DNA of 64,000 nt, taken from the NCBI GenBank assembly GCA_964399635.1, contig CAYNRU010000022.1, positions 67,160 through 131,159 of the forward strand, read 5' to 3'. Source of the DNA: UBA4615 sp964399635 (GTDB lineage Bacteria > Pseudomonadota > Gammaproteobacteria > Burkholderiales > Burkholderiaceae_E). The stretch's first letter is position 1. Each line of letters opens with the position of its first letter. This document shows positions 34,824 through 43,395 of this stretch, one piece after another. The translations under genes were made by a program, and so were the position numbers. The notes beneath the pieces were generated by a model, which made no database searches, was not told the origin of the DNA, and worked only from the letters and a program-made list of their open reading frames with translations.

Positions 34824-37591
34824 GCGCCCCCCGTCCATTGCCCGGCGATCTGGCCGGCCGGCGCCGTGCCGCCGGCGGGCGGCCCGGCGAGGCGCGCGTG
34901 GCCGCGCGCCTCGCGGCGCTGTCCCGCAGCATCGACCTGCAGCGCCTCACGCACATCCCCGGCCTGCGCTGGCTCGGCAACACCCGGATCCTGCTCAGCG
35001 TGGGCCTCGCGTCACTGCTGCTGAGCGCGCAGCTGGTGGCGGGCTTTCTCGGCGTGCTCCCCGACCCGCTGGCACTGCGTGCCGCGGCCCGCGCGTCGCT
35101 CGCCGAGGTCTCGGCTGCCGGCGCGATGGGTGCGCTCGCCGCGGGCGACGCCGGCACCGTGTCCCGCCTGCTGCAGTTCACCATCGACCGCAATCCGGAG
35201 CTGCTGTCGGCAGCGGTGCGCCAGGCCGACCGGACGGTGTTCGCGTCCTTCGGCCCCCACGAAGGCGACTGGCAGCCGCTGCCGCCCGGGCGTTCCACCT
35301 CGTCGCAGCTGGTCGTGCCGCTGATGGCCGGCAGCGAGCAGTGGGGCCAGCTCGAGCTGCGCTTCGAGCCGCTGCCCACTGGCGTCCTGGGCATGCTGGC
35401 CGACCCGCAGCTGCAGGCCATCGCGATGATCACGCTGATGTGCCTGGGCGGCTTCTACCTGTACCTGGGCCGCATGCTGTCGGCGCTCTCGCTCGACAAG
35501 GCCGTCCCCACGCGCGTGAAGGAGACCTTCGATACCTTCGTGGACCCGGCGCTGCTGCTGCGCATCGACACCCCCGCGCGCGGCGCCCGGGGCGCGACCT
35601 GCCGTGCGGTGATGGCCAACGCCGCGTTCTGCGGCATGGTCGGCGAGCCGTTCGCGCGCCTGGAGAACCGCGACATGGCGAGCTTCGACTGGCAGGACGA
35701 GTCGGGCCGGTCGCTCGCGCCGCACGAGCTGCCCTGGAGCATCGCCGCCGCCGAGGCGCGCAAGGTCGAGCTGATGCCGGTGCGCCTGGCCGGCGCCGAT
35801 GGCCGCCGGCGCGCCTACCTGGTGAACTGCGGCGTGGTGGGCGCGGGCGAGGGCCGCCCGCCCGCCGGCCTGCTGGTCAACCTGAGCGACGTCACCGAGC
35901 TGGAGTCGACCAAGGCGCTGCTGCTGGAGGCGCGCGCCGCCGCCGATGCCGCCAACGCGGCCAAGAGCGACTTCCTCGCGAACATGAGCCACGAGATCCG
36001 CACGCCGATGAACGCCATCCTCGGCTTCACCGAGATGCTGCGCCGCGGCCGCGTCAAGGACGCCGCGCAGGCGCGCCGCCACCTCGACACGGTGCACGCG
36101 AACGGCTCGCACCTGCTCGCGCTGATCAACGACATCCTCGACCTGTCCAAGGTCGAGGCCGGCCAGCTCGAGGTGGAGCGCATCGCCTGCGCACCGCACG
36201 CGGTGATCGCCGACGTGCTCGAGGTGATGTCGGTGCGCGCCGCCGAGAAGGGCGTCGCGCTGCGGCGCGTGGTCGACGGGCCGGTGCCCGCCGAGATCCT
36301 CGGCGACCCGTCGCGGCTGCGCCAGGTGATCACCAACCTGGTGGGCAACGCGATCAAGTTCACCGCGCAGGGCGAGGTCGTCGTGACCGAGCGCTGGATC
36401 GCCGCGCGGCCCGGCGCGCTGCCGCGGCTGACCATCGCCGTGAACGACTCCGGCATCGGCATCCCGGCGGACAAGCTCGCCGCGATCTTCGAGCCCTTCG
36501 TGCAGGCCGACACCTCGACCGCGCGCCGCTTCGGCGGCACGGGCCTGGGCCTCGCGATCAGCCGACGCCTCGCGCGGGCGATGGGCGGCGACGTCGAGGT
36601 GGCGAGCCAGCCCGGTCGCGGCAGCACCTTCACGCTGACGCTCGACCCCGGTCCGCTCGCCGGCCTGGTGCTGATCGATCCCGAGGCGGCGCTCGCCGAG
36701 CCGGCCGCGGCGGGCCCGGCCACGACCTCCGAATGGCGCTTCCCGCGCAAGCGCCTGCTGGTGGTCGACGACTCGATCGAGAACCGCGAGCTGGTCGCGC
36801 TGGTGCTGCAGGACAGCGGCCTGGAGATCGTGATGGCCGACTCGGGCCAGGCCGCGCTCGACCAGGTGTCGCGCGCGATGCCGGACCTGATCCTGATGGA
36901 CATGCAGATGCCGGGCATGGACGGCTACACGGCCACCCGGCGGCTGCGCGATGCCGGACTGAAGGTGCCGGTGCTGGCCTTCACCGCACACGCGCTGCAG
37001 GGCTTCGAGGCCGAGATCCTGGCCGCGGGCTGCGACGGCTACCTGACCAAGCCCATCGACATCGACGCGATGCTCGAGACTCTCGGGACGCGGTTGGGCG
37101 GCACGCGCGTCGCGACCGCCGCGGCGCATGCCGACCGCGACGACGTCGGCGCGCTGCTGACGGTCGTGGGCGGCGAGCGGGGGTCCGCGCCGACGTCCGC
37201 CGGCGCGGGCACGGCGCCCGCCCGCAGCCCGGTCGGTACGGCGGGGGCGCCTGCGATCGTGTCGCGGCTGGCGGGCAACCCTCGGCTCGCCGGGGTCGTG
37301 AACGGCTTCGTGAGGCGCCTGCCCGGGCGCGTGCGCGAGATACGCTCGGCTTTCGACGCGCGCAACGGGGACGCGGTCGCCGAGCTGGCCCACTGGCTCA
37401 AGGGGTCGGCCGGGTCGGTCGGCTTCGACGCGTTCACCGGGCCGGCGCGCCGGCTCGAGACGGCCGCGCGCCGCGTCGAGATCGCCGAGGCCGCAGCCGC
37501 CATCGCGGAGATCGAGGCGCTCGCCGCCCGGATCGCCCCTGCCACGGCCCCACCCGACGGGCCACGGCCCGCCGCCAGCCTTCCTGCATGA
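34820..37591 (+). CDS. Hybrid sensor histidine kinase with receiver and HPt domains
   Basis: 923 residues. Two membrane helices (~50-72 and ~195-215) enclose a ~120-residue periplasmic sensor domain; a PAS-like region follows. HisKA has the phosphorylatable H391 in ANMSHEIRTPMNAILGF; the HATPase has NLVGNAIKF, DSGIGIP and FGGTGLGLAIS boxes. A receiver domain has D694 in LILMDMQMPGMDG and a C-terminal HPt has H858 in LAHWLKGSAGSVGF. This is a full phosphorelay in one chain. Start GTG at 34820 overlaps the giant protein's stop by 4 bases, and its own stop overlaps the next ATG (ATGA). The cotranscription suggests that it senses or controls the export locus. Confidence 0.93.
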   Translation: MSAPRPLPGDLAGRRRAAGGRPGEARVAARLAALSRSIDLQRLTHIPGLRWLGNTRILLSVGLASLLLSAQLVAGFLGVLPDPLALRAAARASLAEVSAAGAMGALAAGDAGTVSRLLQFTIDRNPELLSAAVRQADRTVFASFGPHEGDWQPLPPGRSTSSQLVVPLMAGSEQWGQLELRFEPLPTGVLGMLADPQLQAIAMITLMCLGGFYLYLGRMLSALSLDKAVPTRVKETFDTFVDPALLLRIDTPARGARGATCRAVMANAAFCGMVGEPFARLENRDMASFDWQDESGRSLAPHELPWSIAAAEARKVELMPVRLAGADGRRRAYLVNCGVVGAGEGRPPAGLLVNLSDVTELESTKALLLEARAAADAANAAKSDFLANMSHEIRTPMNAILGFTEMLRRGRVKDAAQARRHLDTVHANGSHLLALINDILDLSKVEAGQLEVERIACAPHAVIADVLEVMSVRAAEKGVALRRVVDGPVPAEILGDPSRLRQVITNLVGNAIKFTAQGEVVVTERWIAARPGALPRLTIAVNDSGIGIPADKLAAIFEPFVQADTSTARRFGGTGLGLAISRRLARAMGGDVEVASQPGRGSTFTLTLDPGPLAGLVLIDPEAALAEPAAAGPATTSEWRFPRKRLLVVDDSIENRELVALVLQDSGLEIVMADSGQAALDQVSRAMPDLILMDMQMPGMDGYTATRRLRDAGLKVPVLAFTAHALQGFEAEILAAGCDGYLTKPIDIDAMLETLGTRLGGTRVATAAAHADRDDVGALLTVVGGERGSAPTSAGAGTAPARSPVGTAGAPAIVSRLAGNPRLAGVVNGFVRRLPGRVREIRSAFDARNGDAVAELAHWLKGSAGSVGFDAFTGPARRLETAARRVEIAEAAAAIAEIEALAARIAPATAPPDGPRPAASLPA

Positions 37592-39498
37592 TCCTGATGG
37601 ACCCGCTCGCCGTGGCCGTCATGCCCACCCTCGTCGCTGCCGCGCCGGCCGATGCCCTGGCGGGTCCTGCGACGTCGTTGGCCGAGTCCGCGCCGCAGGC
37701 CGTGCCGCAGCTGACGCAGGCCGTGGCGCGGCCGCTGCACAGGCCCGGCGTCGGCGGCGCCGCGGCCTCGCCGATGATCGGCGGATCGGTGATGATGGTC
37801 GACGACGAGCCGATCCTGATCGAGCTGGTCGGCGCCTTCCTCGAGGAGGCCGGCTACCGCGACTTCCATGGCGAGACCGATCCGCGCCGCGCGCTGCCCA
37901 GGATGCGCGCCGAGCTGCCCGACGTGCTGCTGCTCGACCTGATGATGCCCGGCCTGAGCGGCTTCGAGGTGCTGCGCCAGGTGCGCGCCGACCCGCAGCT
38001 GCAGCAGGTGCCGGTGATCGTGATGACCTCGGCGAGCGACGCGCGCACCAAGCTGCGGGTGCTCGAGCTCGGCGCGACCGACTTCCTCGAGAAGCCGGTC
38101 GATCCGAGCGAGCTGGTCGTGAGGCTGCGCAACACGCTCGCCTTCAAGGCCTACCGCGACCGCAGCGCATGGTTCGACATGCTGACCGGCCTGCCCAACC
38201 GGCGCCTGATGATCACGCAGATGGCCACCGCGCTGCGCCGCCAGCAGGGCGAGCCCGGCGTCTGCGCCTTGCTGCAGGTCGAGATCGGGCGGATCAGGCA
38301 GCTGAGCGAGACACTCGGCCACCGCGCCGCCGACGACGCGCTGACCACGCTGGCCGCGCGCATGCAGCGCTCGCTGCGCGCGGACGATCCGGTCGGTCGC
38401 GCCGACGAGGCGGGCGCAGGCGTAGTGGTGGTGTCGCGGGTCGGCTCCGACGAACTCGCGGCGCTGCTGCCGGGGCTGCATCGGATCGAGGATGCCGGCG
38501 TGATCGCGCGCCGCCTGCTTGCCGACATGGCGGAGCCGATGCAGATCGACGGTCGCGACTGGTACCCGATCGTATCGATCGGCGTGGCGGCCTCGCCCGA
38601 CGACGCAGTGGACGCCGAGGGGCTGCTGCGCACCGCGCGCTCGGCGGCCTCCGCGGTACGCGACCGCGCCGGCAGCGGCGTGGGCTTCTACTCCTCGGGG
38701 CAGAACGCGGCGGCGCTGGCGCGCCTCGACATGGAGACCGAGCTGCGGCGCGCGCTCGAGCGTGGCGAGTTCGAGCTGCACTACCAGCCCAAGGTCGACT
38801 CGCGCAACCGCAAGCTGGCGGGCTGCGAGGCGCTGGTCCGATGGCGCCATCCCGTGCGGGGCCTGGTGCCGCCGGGCGAGTTCATCCCGATCGCCGAGGA
38901 GGCCGGGCTGATCGAGCAGATCGGCGAGTGGGTGCTCGCGGAGGCCTGCCGCGCCGCGCACCGCTGGCTCCAGGCCGGCACGCCCTGCCGGGTGGCGGTC
39001 AACGTCGCGACCCCGCACTTTCGCGACGGGCTGCTGCTGCAACACGTGACCGCGGCGCTCGGCGCGGTCAAGCTGCCGCCTGGGCTGCTGGCCATCGAGC
39101 TCACCGAGAGCATGTTGATGGGTCCGACCGAGGACAGCCTGTCGGCGCTCGCCAAGCTCAAGGCCCTGGGGATCTCCATCGCGCTCGACGACTTCGGTAC
39201 CGGCTATTCGTCGCTCGCCTACCTCAAGCGCATGCCGCTCGACGAACTGAAGATCGACCGCTCCTTCATCGTCGGGCTGCCGCTCGACACCGGGAACGCC
39301 GCGATCGTGCGCGCGGTGGTCGCGATGGCGGGCAGCCTGGGCCTGAAGGTGGTCGCCGAGGGCGTGGAGAGCCCGGAGCAGGCCGCCTTCCTGACGTCGG
39401 TAGGCTGCAACATCTGCCAGGGCTGGCTGTTCTGCAAGGCGCTGCCGGAGCAGACCTTCACCAGGCTGCTGCAGCAGAATGGAGTGGCCGTCGGCTGA
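37588..39498 (+). CDS. Response regulator with degenerate GGDEF and intact EAL domain
   Basis: 636 residues. A ~65-residue Ala/Pro-rich leader precedes a receiver domain (phospho-acceptor D117 in LLLDLMMPGLSG). The GGDEF domain retains FDMLTGLPNRR, but its active-site motif is GSDEL (286-290), so cyclase activity is doubtful. The EAL domain is complete by eye: EAL at 414-416 in GCEALVRWRHP, LTESMLM, ALDDFGTGYSSL and LKIDRSFI. Expected activity is cyclic di-GMP hydrolysis controlled by phosphorylation from the preceding kinase (genes overlap by 4 bases). Low cyclic di-GMP commonly affects adhesin exposure, which fits the locus. Confidence 0.92.
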   Translation: MILMDPLAVAVMPTLVAAAPADALAGPATSLAESAPQAVPQLTQAVARPLHRPGVGGAAASPMIGGSVMMVDDEPILIELVGAFLEEAGYRDFHGETDPRRALPRMRAELPDVLLLDLMMPGLSGFEVLRQVRADPQLQQVPVIVMTSASDARTKLRVLELGATDFLEKPVDPSELVVRLRNTLAFKAYRDRSAWFDMLTGLPNRRLMITQMATALRRQQGEPGVCALLQVEIGRIRQLSETLGHRAADDALTTLAARMQRSLRADDPVGRADEAGAGVVVVSRVGSDELAALLPGLHRIEDAGVIARRLLADMAEPMQIDGRDWYPIVSIGVAASPDDAVDAEGLLRTARSAASAVRDRAGSGVGFYSSGQNAAALARLDMETELRRALERGEFELHYQPKVDSRNRKLAGCEALVRWRHPVRGLVPPGEFIPIAEEAGLIEQIGEWVLAEACRAAHRWLQAGTPCRVAVNVATPHFRDGLLLQHVTAALGAVKLPPGLLAIELTESMLMGPTEDSLSALAKLKALGISIALDDFGTGYSSLAYLKRMPLDELKIDRSFIVGLPLDTGNAAIVRAVVAMAGSLGLKVVAEGVESPEQAAFLTSVGCNICQGWLFCKALPEQTFTRLLQQNGVAVG

Positions 39499-39658
39499 CG
39501 GCTGTCGGTGTTCAGCGGCCAGGGCCCGCGCCTGATCGACTGCAATGACCGGCAGACCAGGGTCGGGCTCGGCGGGTCGCTGGTCGAATGCCAGTGAGCG
39601 CCCGCGATACCATCGACGCTCGATGACGAGGCGCCCGGTGGCGCGAGGGAGCGGGGCG

Positions 39659-40339
39659 ATGCGGATCGGCGACAGCCTGCAGGGCAGGCGGGTGATGATC
39701 ACCCAGAGCGACGAGTTCATGGGGCCGGTGCTGGCGCGCGCGTTCGCCGACCACGGTGCGGTGGTGATCGCCGACCCGTCGTCGCTCGCCGACCCCGCCG
39801 CCGCCGAGGCCGCGGTCCGCCGCGCCGGCCGCGTCGACGTGCTGATCGCCAACCTCGCGGTGCCCGCGCCCTCGACGCCCGCCACGGCGGTCACCGACGA
39901 CGAGTGGCGCCACGTGTTCTCGCATCTGGTCGACCCGCTGCCACGCCTTGCGCGCGCGCTGCTGCCGGCGATGATCGAGCGGCGCGCCGGCAAGGTGGTG
40001 GTGATGGGCAGCGCCACCGCGCTGCGCGGCCAGAAGCGCACCTCCACCTACGCCGCCGCGCGCGGCGCTCAGCTGTCATGGGTGCGGGCGGTGGGCGTGG
40101 AGGTCGCGCCGCACAACGTGCAGGTCAACCTGATCGCGCAGAACTTCGTCGAGAACCCCACCTACTACGGGCCCGCGGTGCAGGCGCTGCCGGCCTTCCA
40201 GGACCGGCTGCGTCGCGAGGTGCCGGCCGGGCGGCTCGCGCGGCCCGAGGAGGACGCGCTGTTCGCGGTGTTCCTCGCGTCTGCGGAGGTCGAGTTCTTC
40301 GCGGGGCAGGCCATCCCGTTTGCCGGCGGCTGGGTGTGA
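39659..40339 (+). CDS. Probable halohydrin dehalogenase (SDR-derived)
   Basis: 226 residues with an SDR fold but without the Gly-rich dinucleotide motif. Instead it has T15-x4-F20-x-G22 (TQSDEFMG), and the catalytic pattern is S118-x12-Y131-x3-R135 (GSATALRG..., STYAAAR), i.e. Ser-Tyr-Arg rather than Ser-Tyr-Lys. These two patterns are the accepted signature of halohydrin dehalogenases, which convert vicinal haloalcohols to epoxides and run the reverse opening with small anions. AQNFVENPTYYGP also resembles the halide-pocket region of that family. ATG at 39659 follows a GGGAGCGGGG purine run; ATG at 39623 is an alternative. A cofactor-free non-dehalogenase relative cannot be excluded. Confidence 0.75.
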   Translation: MRIGDSLQGRRVMITQSDEFMGPVLARAFADHGAVVIADPSSLADPAAAEAAVRRAGRVDVLIANLAVPAPSTPATAVTDDEWRHVFSHLVDPLPRLARALLPAMIERRAGKVVVMGSATALRGQKRTSTYAAARGAQLSWVRAVGVEVAPHNVQVNLIAQNFVENPTYYGPAVQALPAFQDRLRREVPAGRLARPEEDALFAVFLASAEVEFFAGQAIPFAGGWV

Positions 40340-40375
40340 CGCCACGATCCGGCCGCGGCCGGCCGGGGCCGCGGC

Positions 40376-41626
40376 TCAGCCGATGACGTTCGCCTCGATC
40401 ACCCGACGGCCCTGCGCGACCCGCGCCACCGACAGGTCCGAGAGGTCGAGCGTGCGCCAGCCGCCGTGCAGGATGCACTCGGCGATGCCGCGCCCGGCGG
40501 CGGGCGCCTGCTGCATGCCGTGCCCCGAGAAGCCGGTGGCGAACAGCAGGTTGGGCACGCGCGGATCGGCGCCGAGCAGCGCGTTGTGGTCGAAGAGGTT
40601 CATCTCGTAGTAACCGGCCCAGGCACGCTCGATGCGCAGCGCCTCGAAGGCCGGCACGCGATGCGCGAACGCCGTCCACAACGCCTCGTCGAACTCGGCG
40701 AGGTTGGGCTCCAGCGGCAGGTCGTCCTCGTCCGGATCGGGCGTGGTGCCGCCGATGAATCCGCGGCCCTCCGGGCGGAACCAGAACCCCGTGGGGTCGA
40801 TCACCAGCGGGCAGCCGGGCAGGGGCGTCGGGCACGAGAACACGAACACCGTGCGCCGGCGCGCGTGCACCGGCAGCGCGATGCCGGCGGCGGCCGCCAG
40901 CGGTCGCGACCACGCGCCCGCTGCGTTGACCGCCCAGCCGCAGTCGATCCGCGTGCCGTCGGCGAGCCGCAGCGCGGTCACGCGCCGCGCGCCCGGGCCC
41001 TGCGACAGATCGAGGGCCGCGACCTCGCCGCGCACCACGCGCGCGCCCTGCGCCCGCGCTCGGCGCAGCAGCGCGGCGTGCAGCGCCGGCCCGTCGAACC
41101 AGCCCTCGCAGCCCGCACCGAGCGCGCCCAGCGCGAGGTCGTCCACCGCGAGCCACGGAAAGCGCGCGGCGAGCGCGGCCGGCTCGAGCAGCGCGATCGG
41201 CGCGCCGTGCGCGCGCTGCACCGCGTTCTGCGCCCGCAGCGCGCCGGCCTGCGCGGCGGTCGCGAGGTACAGGTAGCCCGGCTCGCACAGCCCGATTCCG
41301 GGCGCCTCGCCGTCCACCTCGAGCAGCGCCTGCGCGTCGCGCAGGAACGCGAGCCCGAACTGCGACATCCGGATGTTCACGCCGCTCGAGAACTGCTGGC
41401 GGATCGAGCTGGCCGAGCGCTGCGAGGAGGCCTGCGAAAAGCCCGGGTCGCGCTCCACCAGCGTCACCGACAGGCCCGGCTGCATCCGCGTCAGCCAGTA
41501 CGCGACCGACGCGCCGGCCACCCCCGCGCCGACGATCGCGACGTCGACGCGCGGCGTGCCGGCGCCGCGCGCCGGATCCGCGTGCGCCGCGGGCGGCGCG
41601 TCGTCGGCGCCGCGCGCGCCGCTCAC
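40376..41626 (-). CDS. FAD-dependent oxidoreductase, DAO/sarcosine oxidase-like
   Basis: 416 residues. The N-terminal FAD-binding GxGxxG is DVAIVGAGVAGASVAYWLTR (near 29-48). The DAO fold is also seen in SIRQQFSSGVNIRMSQFG, WAVNAAGAWS, PTGFWFRPEGRGFIGGTTPD and ATGFSGHGMQQAPAAGRGIAE. By family it oxidises an amino acid or N-methylated amine. Start GTG at 41626 overlaps the stop of the ornithine cyclodeaminase-family gene (GTGA), so the pair is translated together. An imine made by one enzyme could be the other's product or substrate. Substrate unknown. Confidence 0.85.
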   Translation of the reverse strand: MSGARGADDAPPAAHADPARGAGTPRVDVAIVGAGVAGASVAYWLTRMQPGLSVTLVERDPGFSQASSQRSASSIRQQFSSGVNIRMSQFGLAFLRDAQALLEVDGEAPGIGLCEPGYLYLATAAQAGALRAQNAVQRAHGAPIALLEPAALAARFPWLAVDDLALGALGAGCEGWFDGPALHAALLRRARAQGARVVRGEVAALDLSQGPGARRVTALRLADGTRIDCGWAVNAAGAWSRPLAAAAGIALPVHARRRTVFVFSCPTPLPGCPLVIDPTGFWFRPEGRGFIGGTTPDPDEDDLPLEPNLAEFDEALWTAFAHRVPAFEALRIERAWAGYYEMNLFDHNALLGADPRVPNLLFATGFSGHGMQQAPAAGRGIAECILHGGWRTLDLSDLSVARVAQGRRVIEANVIG

Positions 41627-42552
41627 GACGCCGCCCTGCGCGCAAGCAGCGCGTCGTAGACCAGGCGCGCGGCCACCGCGTCCTCGACCGCCTGGCCGAG
41701 CGCCTTGAAGATCACCGTGGCGCCGGGCGGCGGCGGGGGTCGCGTGCCGGCGAGGATCTCGCCGATCTCGGCGTGGACCGTCGCCCCCGACAGGATCACG
41801 TCGCCGGCCTCGTGCTCGGCCGAGTGGCGGCTGTCGGCGACGACCACGTTGCCCGCGCCGCGCATCGCGGCGTCGTCGAGCTCGCGCCAGGTGGGACGCG
41901 GCGCGCCCACCGCGGCCACGAAGGTGCCGGGCTGCAGCCACGCGCCCTGCAGCACCGGCTCGGTCGCGTTGGTCACCGTGCAGACGATGTCGGCGCCGCG
42001 CACCGCGGTGCGCGCGTCGGCGCACGCGATGCCGCCCAGCGCCTCGGCGCAGCGCGCGACGTTGGCCGGATCCCGGCTCCAGACCCGGATCTCCGACACC
42101 GGGCGAACCGCGCGCAGCGCCAGCGCGTGGGTCCGCGCGAGCGCGCCGCTGCCCAGCATCGCGACCACCTTGGGGCCGGGCGGCGTCAGCGCGTCGACGG
42201 CGACCGCCGACACCGCGGCCGTGCGCAGCTCGGTGATCCAGGTCCCGTCCATCACCGCCAGCGTGCGGCCGGTCGAGGGGTCCATCAGCACGATGGTCGC
42301 CAGCAGCGTGGGCAGCCCGCGCGCCGGGTTGCCGGGGATGAGGGTGATCAGCTTGGTGGCGAGCGCGTCGGCCGTCAGCGCGGGCTTCAGGAAGAAGAAC
42401 CCCGACTCGGCCGGTATGTCCATCACCGTGCGCAGCGGCTGCACCACGCGCCCCGCCGACAGGTCGACGAGGGCGCTCCGCATCGCGGGCAGCAGGGCAT
42501 CGAGCCGCAGCAGGCTGCGGACCTCGGCGTCGTCGAGATGGAGCGTGGTCAA
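41623..42552 (-). CDS. Ornithine cyclodeaminase/mu-crystallin family protein
   Basis: 309 residues. Family landmarks: substrate/NAD region KLITLIPGNPARGLPTL (Lys and Arg), VMDGTWITELRTAAVSAVA, the Rossmann motif VAMLGSGALARTHALAL, and the C-terminal GATVIFKALGQAVEDAVAA. Members act as cyclodeaminases or as ketimine/alanine-type dehydrogenases, so the reaction is not fixed by sequence. I place the start at TTG 42552 (TTLHLDDAEVRSLL), because no ATG or GTG fits in frame before the conserved part. Divergent from pdeM by 81 bases; coupled to the FAD enzyme. Confidence 0.82.
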   Translation of the reverse strand: MTTLHLDDAEVRSLLRLDALLPAMRSALVDLSAGRVVQPLRTVMDIPAESGFFFLKPALTADALATKLITLIPGNPARGLPTLLATIVLMDPSTGRTLAVMDGTWITELRTAAVSAVAVDALTPPGPKVVAMLGSGALARTHALALRAVRPVSEIRVWSRDPANVARCAEALGGIACADARTAVRGADIVCTVTNATEPVLQGAWLQPGTFVAAVGAPRPTWRELDDAAMRGAGNVVVADSRHSAEHEAGDVILSGATVHAEIGEILAGTRPPPPPGATVIFKALGQAVEDAVAARLVYDALLARRAAS

Positions 42553-42620
42553 GGCGGTCCCCGTGGGCGGTCGGTCGGGCGGCCCCGAGACTAGCGCAAA
42601 AGCGGGCCGTGGCGGGCCGG

Positions 42621-42626
42621 TAGAAT
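42621..42626 (+). promoter_or_regulatory. Possible -10 box of pdeM
   Basis: TAGAAT ends 7 bases before the pdeM ATG with no Shine-Dalgarno sequence in between, so the transcript may be leaderless. No clear -35 is visible. Confidence 0.35.
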
Positions 42627-42633
42627 CGGCGCG

Positions 42634-43371
42634 ATGACGATCGCGGCGCACCGGCACCCGGTACAGGCGGCGGACGGGGCCGGGCCGGGCGGGCTCGAGG
42701 TCTCGTTCGCGGGAGTCGCGCTGCGCCTGCTGCCGCAGCGCGCGTTGTGGTGGCCGCAGGCGCGCACGGTGTTCGTCGCCGACGTCCACCTCGGCAAGGC
42801 CGAGACCTACCGCGCCCACGGCGTGCCGGTGCCGGACGGCCCCACGCAGGCCACGCTCGCGCGGCTGGCCGAGGTGGTCGACGCCTGCGGCGCAGAGCGG
42901 CTGGTGGTGCTCGGCGACCTGCTGCACGCCCGCCAGGCCCGCGAGCCCGCGACGCTCGGGCCGCTGCGCGCATGGCGCCTCGCCCGGCCCGCGCTGCACT
43001 GCGTGCTGGTGCGCGGCAACCACGACGACCGCGCCGGCGACCCGCCGCCCGAGCTCGGCATCGAGGTGGTGGACGCACCCGCCCCGCTCGGGCCTTTCTC
43101 GCTGTGCCACGAGCCGGCTGGCGCGGGGCCTTGCGACGCCACAGGCTATCGGCTGGCCGGGCACCTGCACCCGGCGTTGCGGCTGTCGGGCCGTGCCGGC
43201 GGGTCGCTGCGGCTGCGCTGTTTCGTGGTGGGGCCGGCCGAGGCCGTGCTGCCCGCCTTCGGCGAGTTCACCGGCGCGGCCACCGTCGTGCGTGGTGCGG
43301 GCGAGCGGCTGTTCGCGATCGCCGGCGACCGGGTCATCGAGGTGCCGGACCGGGCGGGCGCAGGGCGCTGA
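42634..43371 (+). CDS. pdeM: Ligase-associated DNA damage response endonuclease (metallophosphoesterase)
   Basis: Calcineurin-like phosphoesterase of 245 residues, the fourth member of the Exo-Lig-Lhr-PdeM repair set. Metal-site motifs: FVADVHLGKAETYRAHG (DxH), LGDLLHARQ (GDxxH), VRGNHDDRAG (GNHD), LCHEP, and AGHLHPALRL (GHxH). The opening VSFAGVALRLLPQRALWW is typical of this subfamily. By family it is a manganese-dependent nuclease/phosphodiesterase. Here it stands alone, 21 kb from lhr and next to amino-acid metabolism genes. A TAGAAT at 42621 suggests its own promoter. Confidence 0.92.
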   Translation: MTIAAHRHPVQAADGAGPGGLEVSFAGVALRLLPQRALWWPQARTVFVADVHLGKAETYRAHGVPVPDGPTQATLARLAEVVDACGAERLVVLGDLLHARQAREPATLGPLRAWRLARPALHCVLVRGNHDDRAGDPPPELGIEVVDAPAPLGPFSLCHEPAGAGPCDATGYRLAGHLHPALRLSGRAGGSLRLRCFVVGPAEAVLPAFGEFTGAATVVRGAGERLFAIAGDRVIEVPDRAGAGR

Positions 43372-43395
43372 CCAGTGCGCTCGCCGCGCCCCGCG

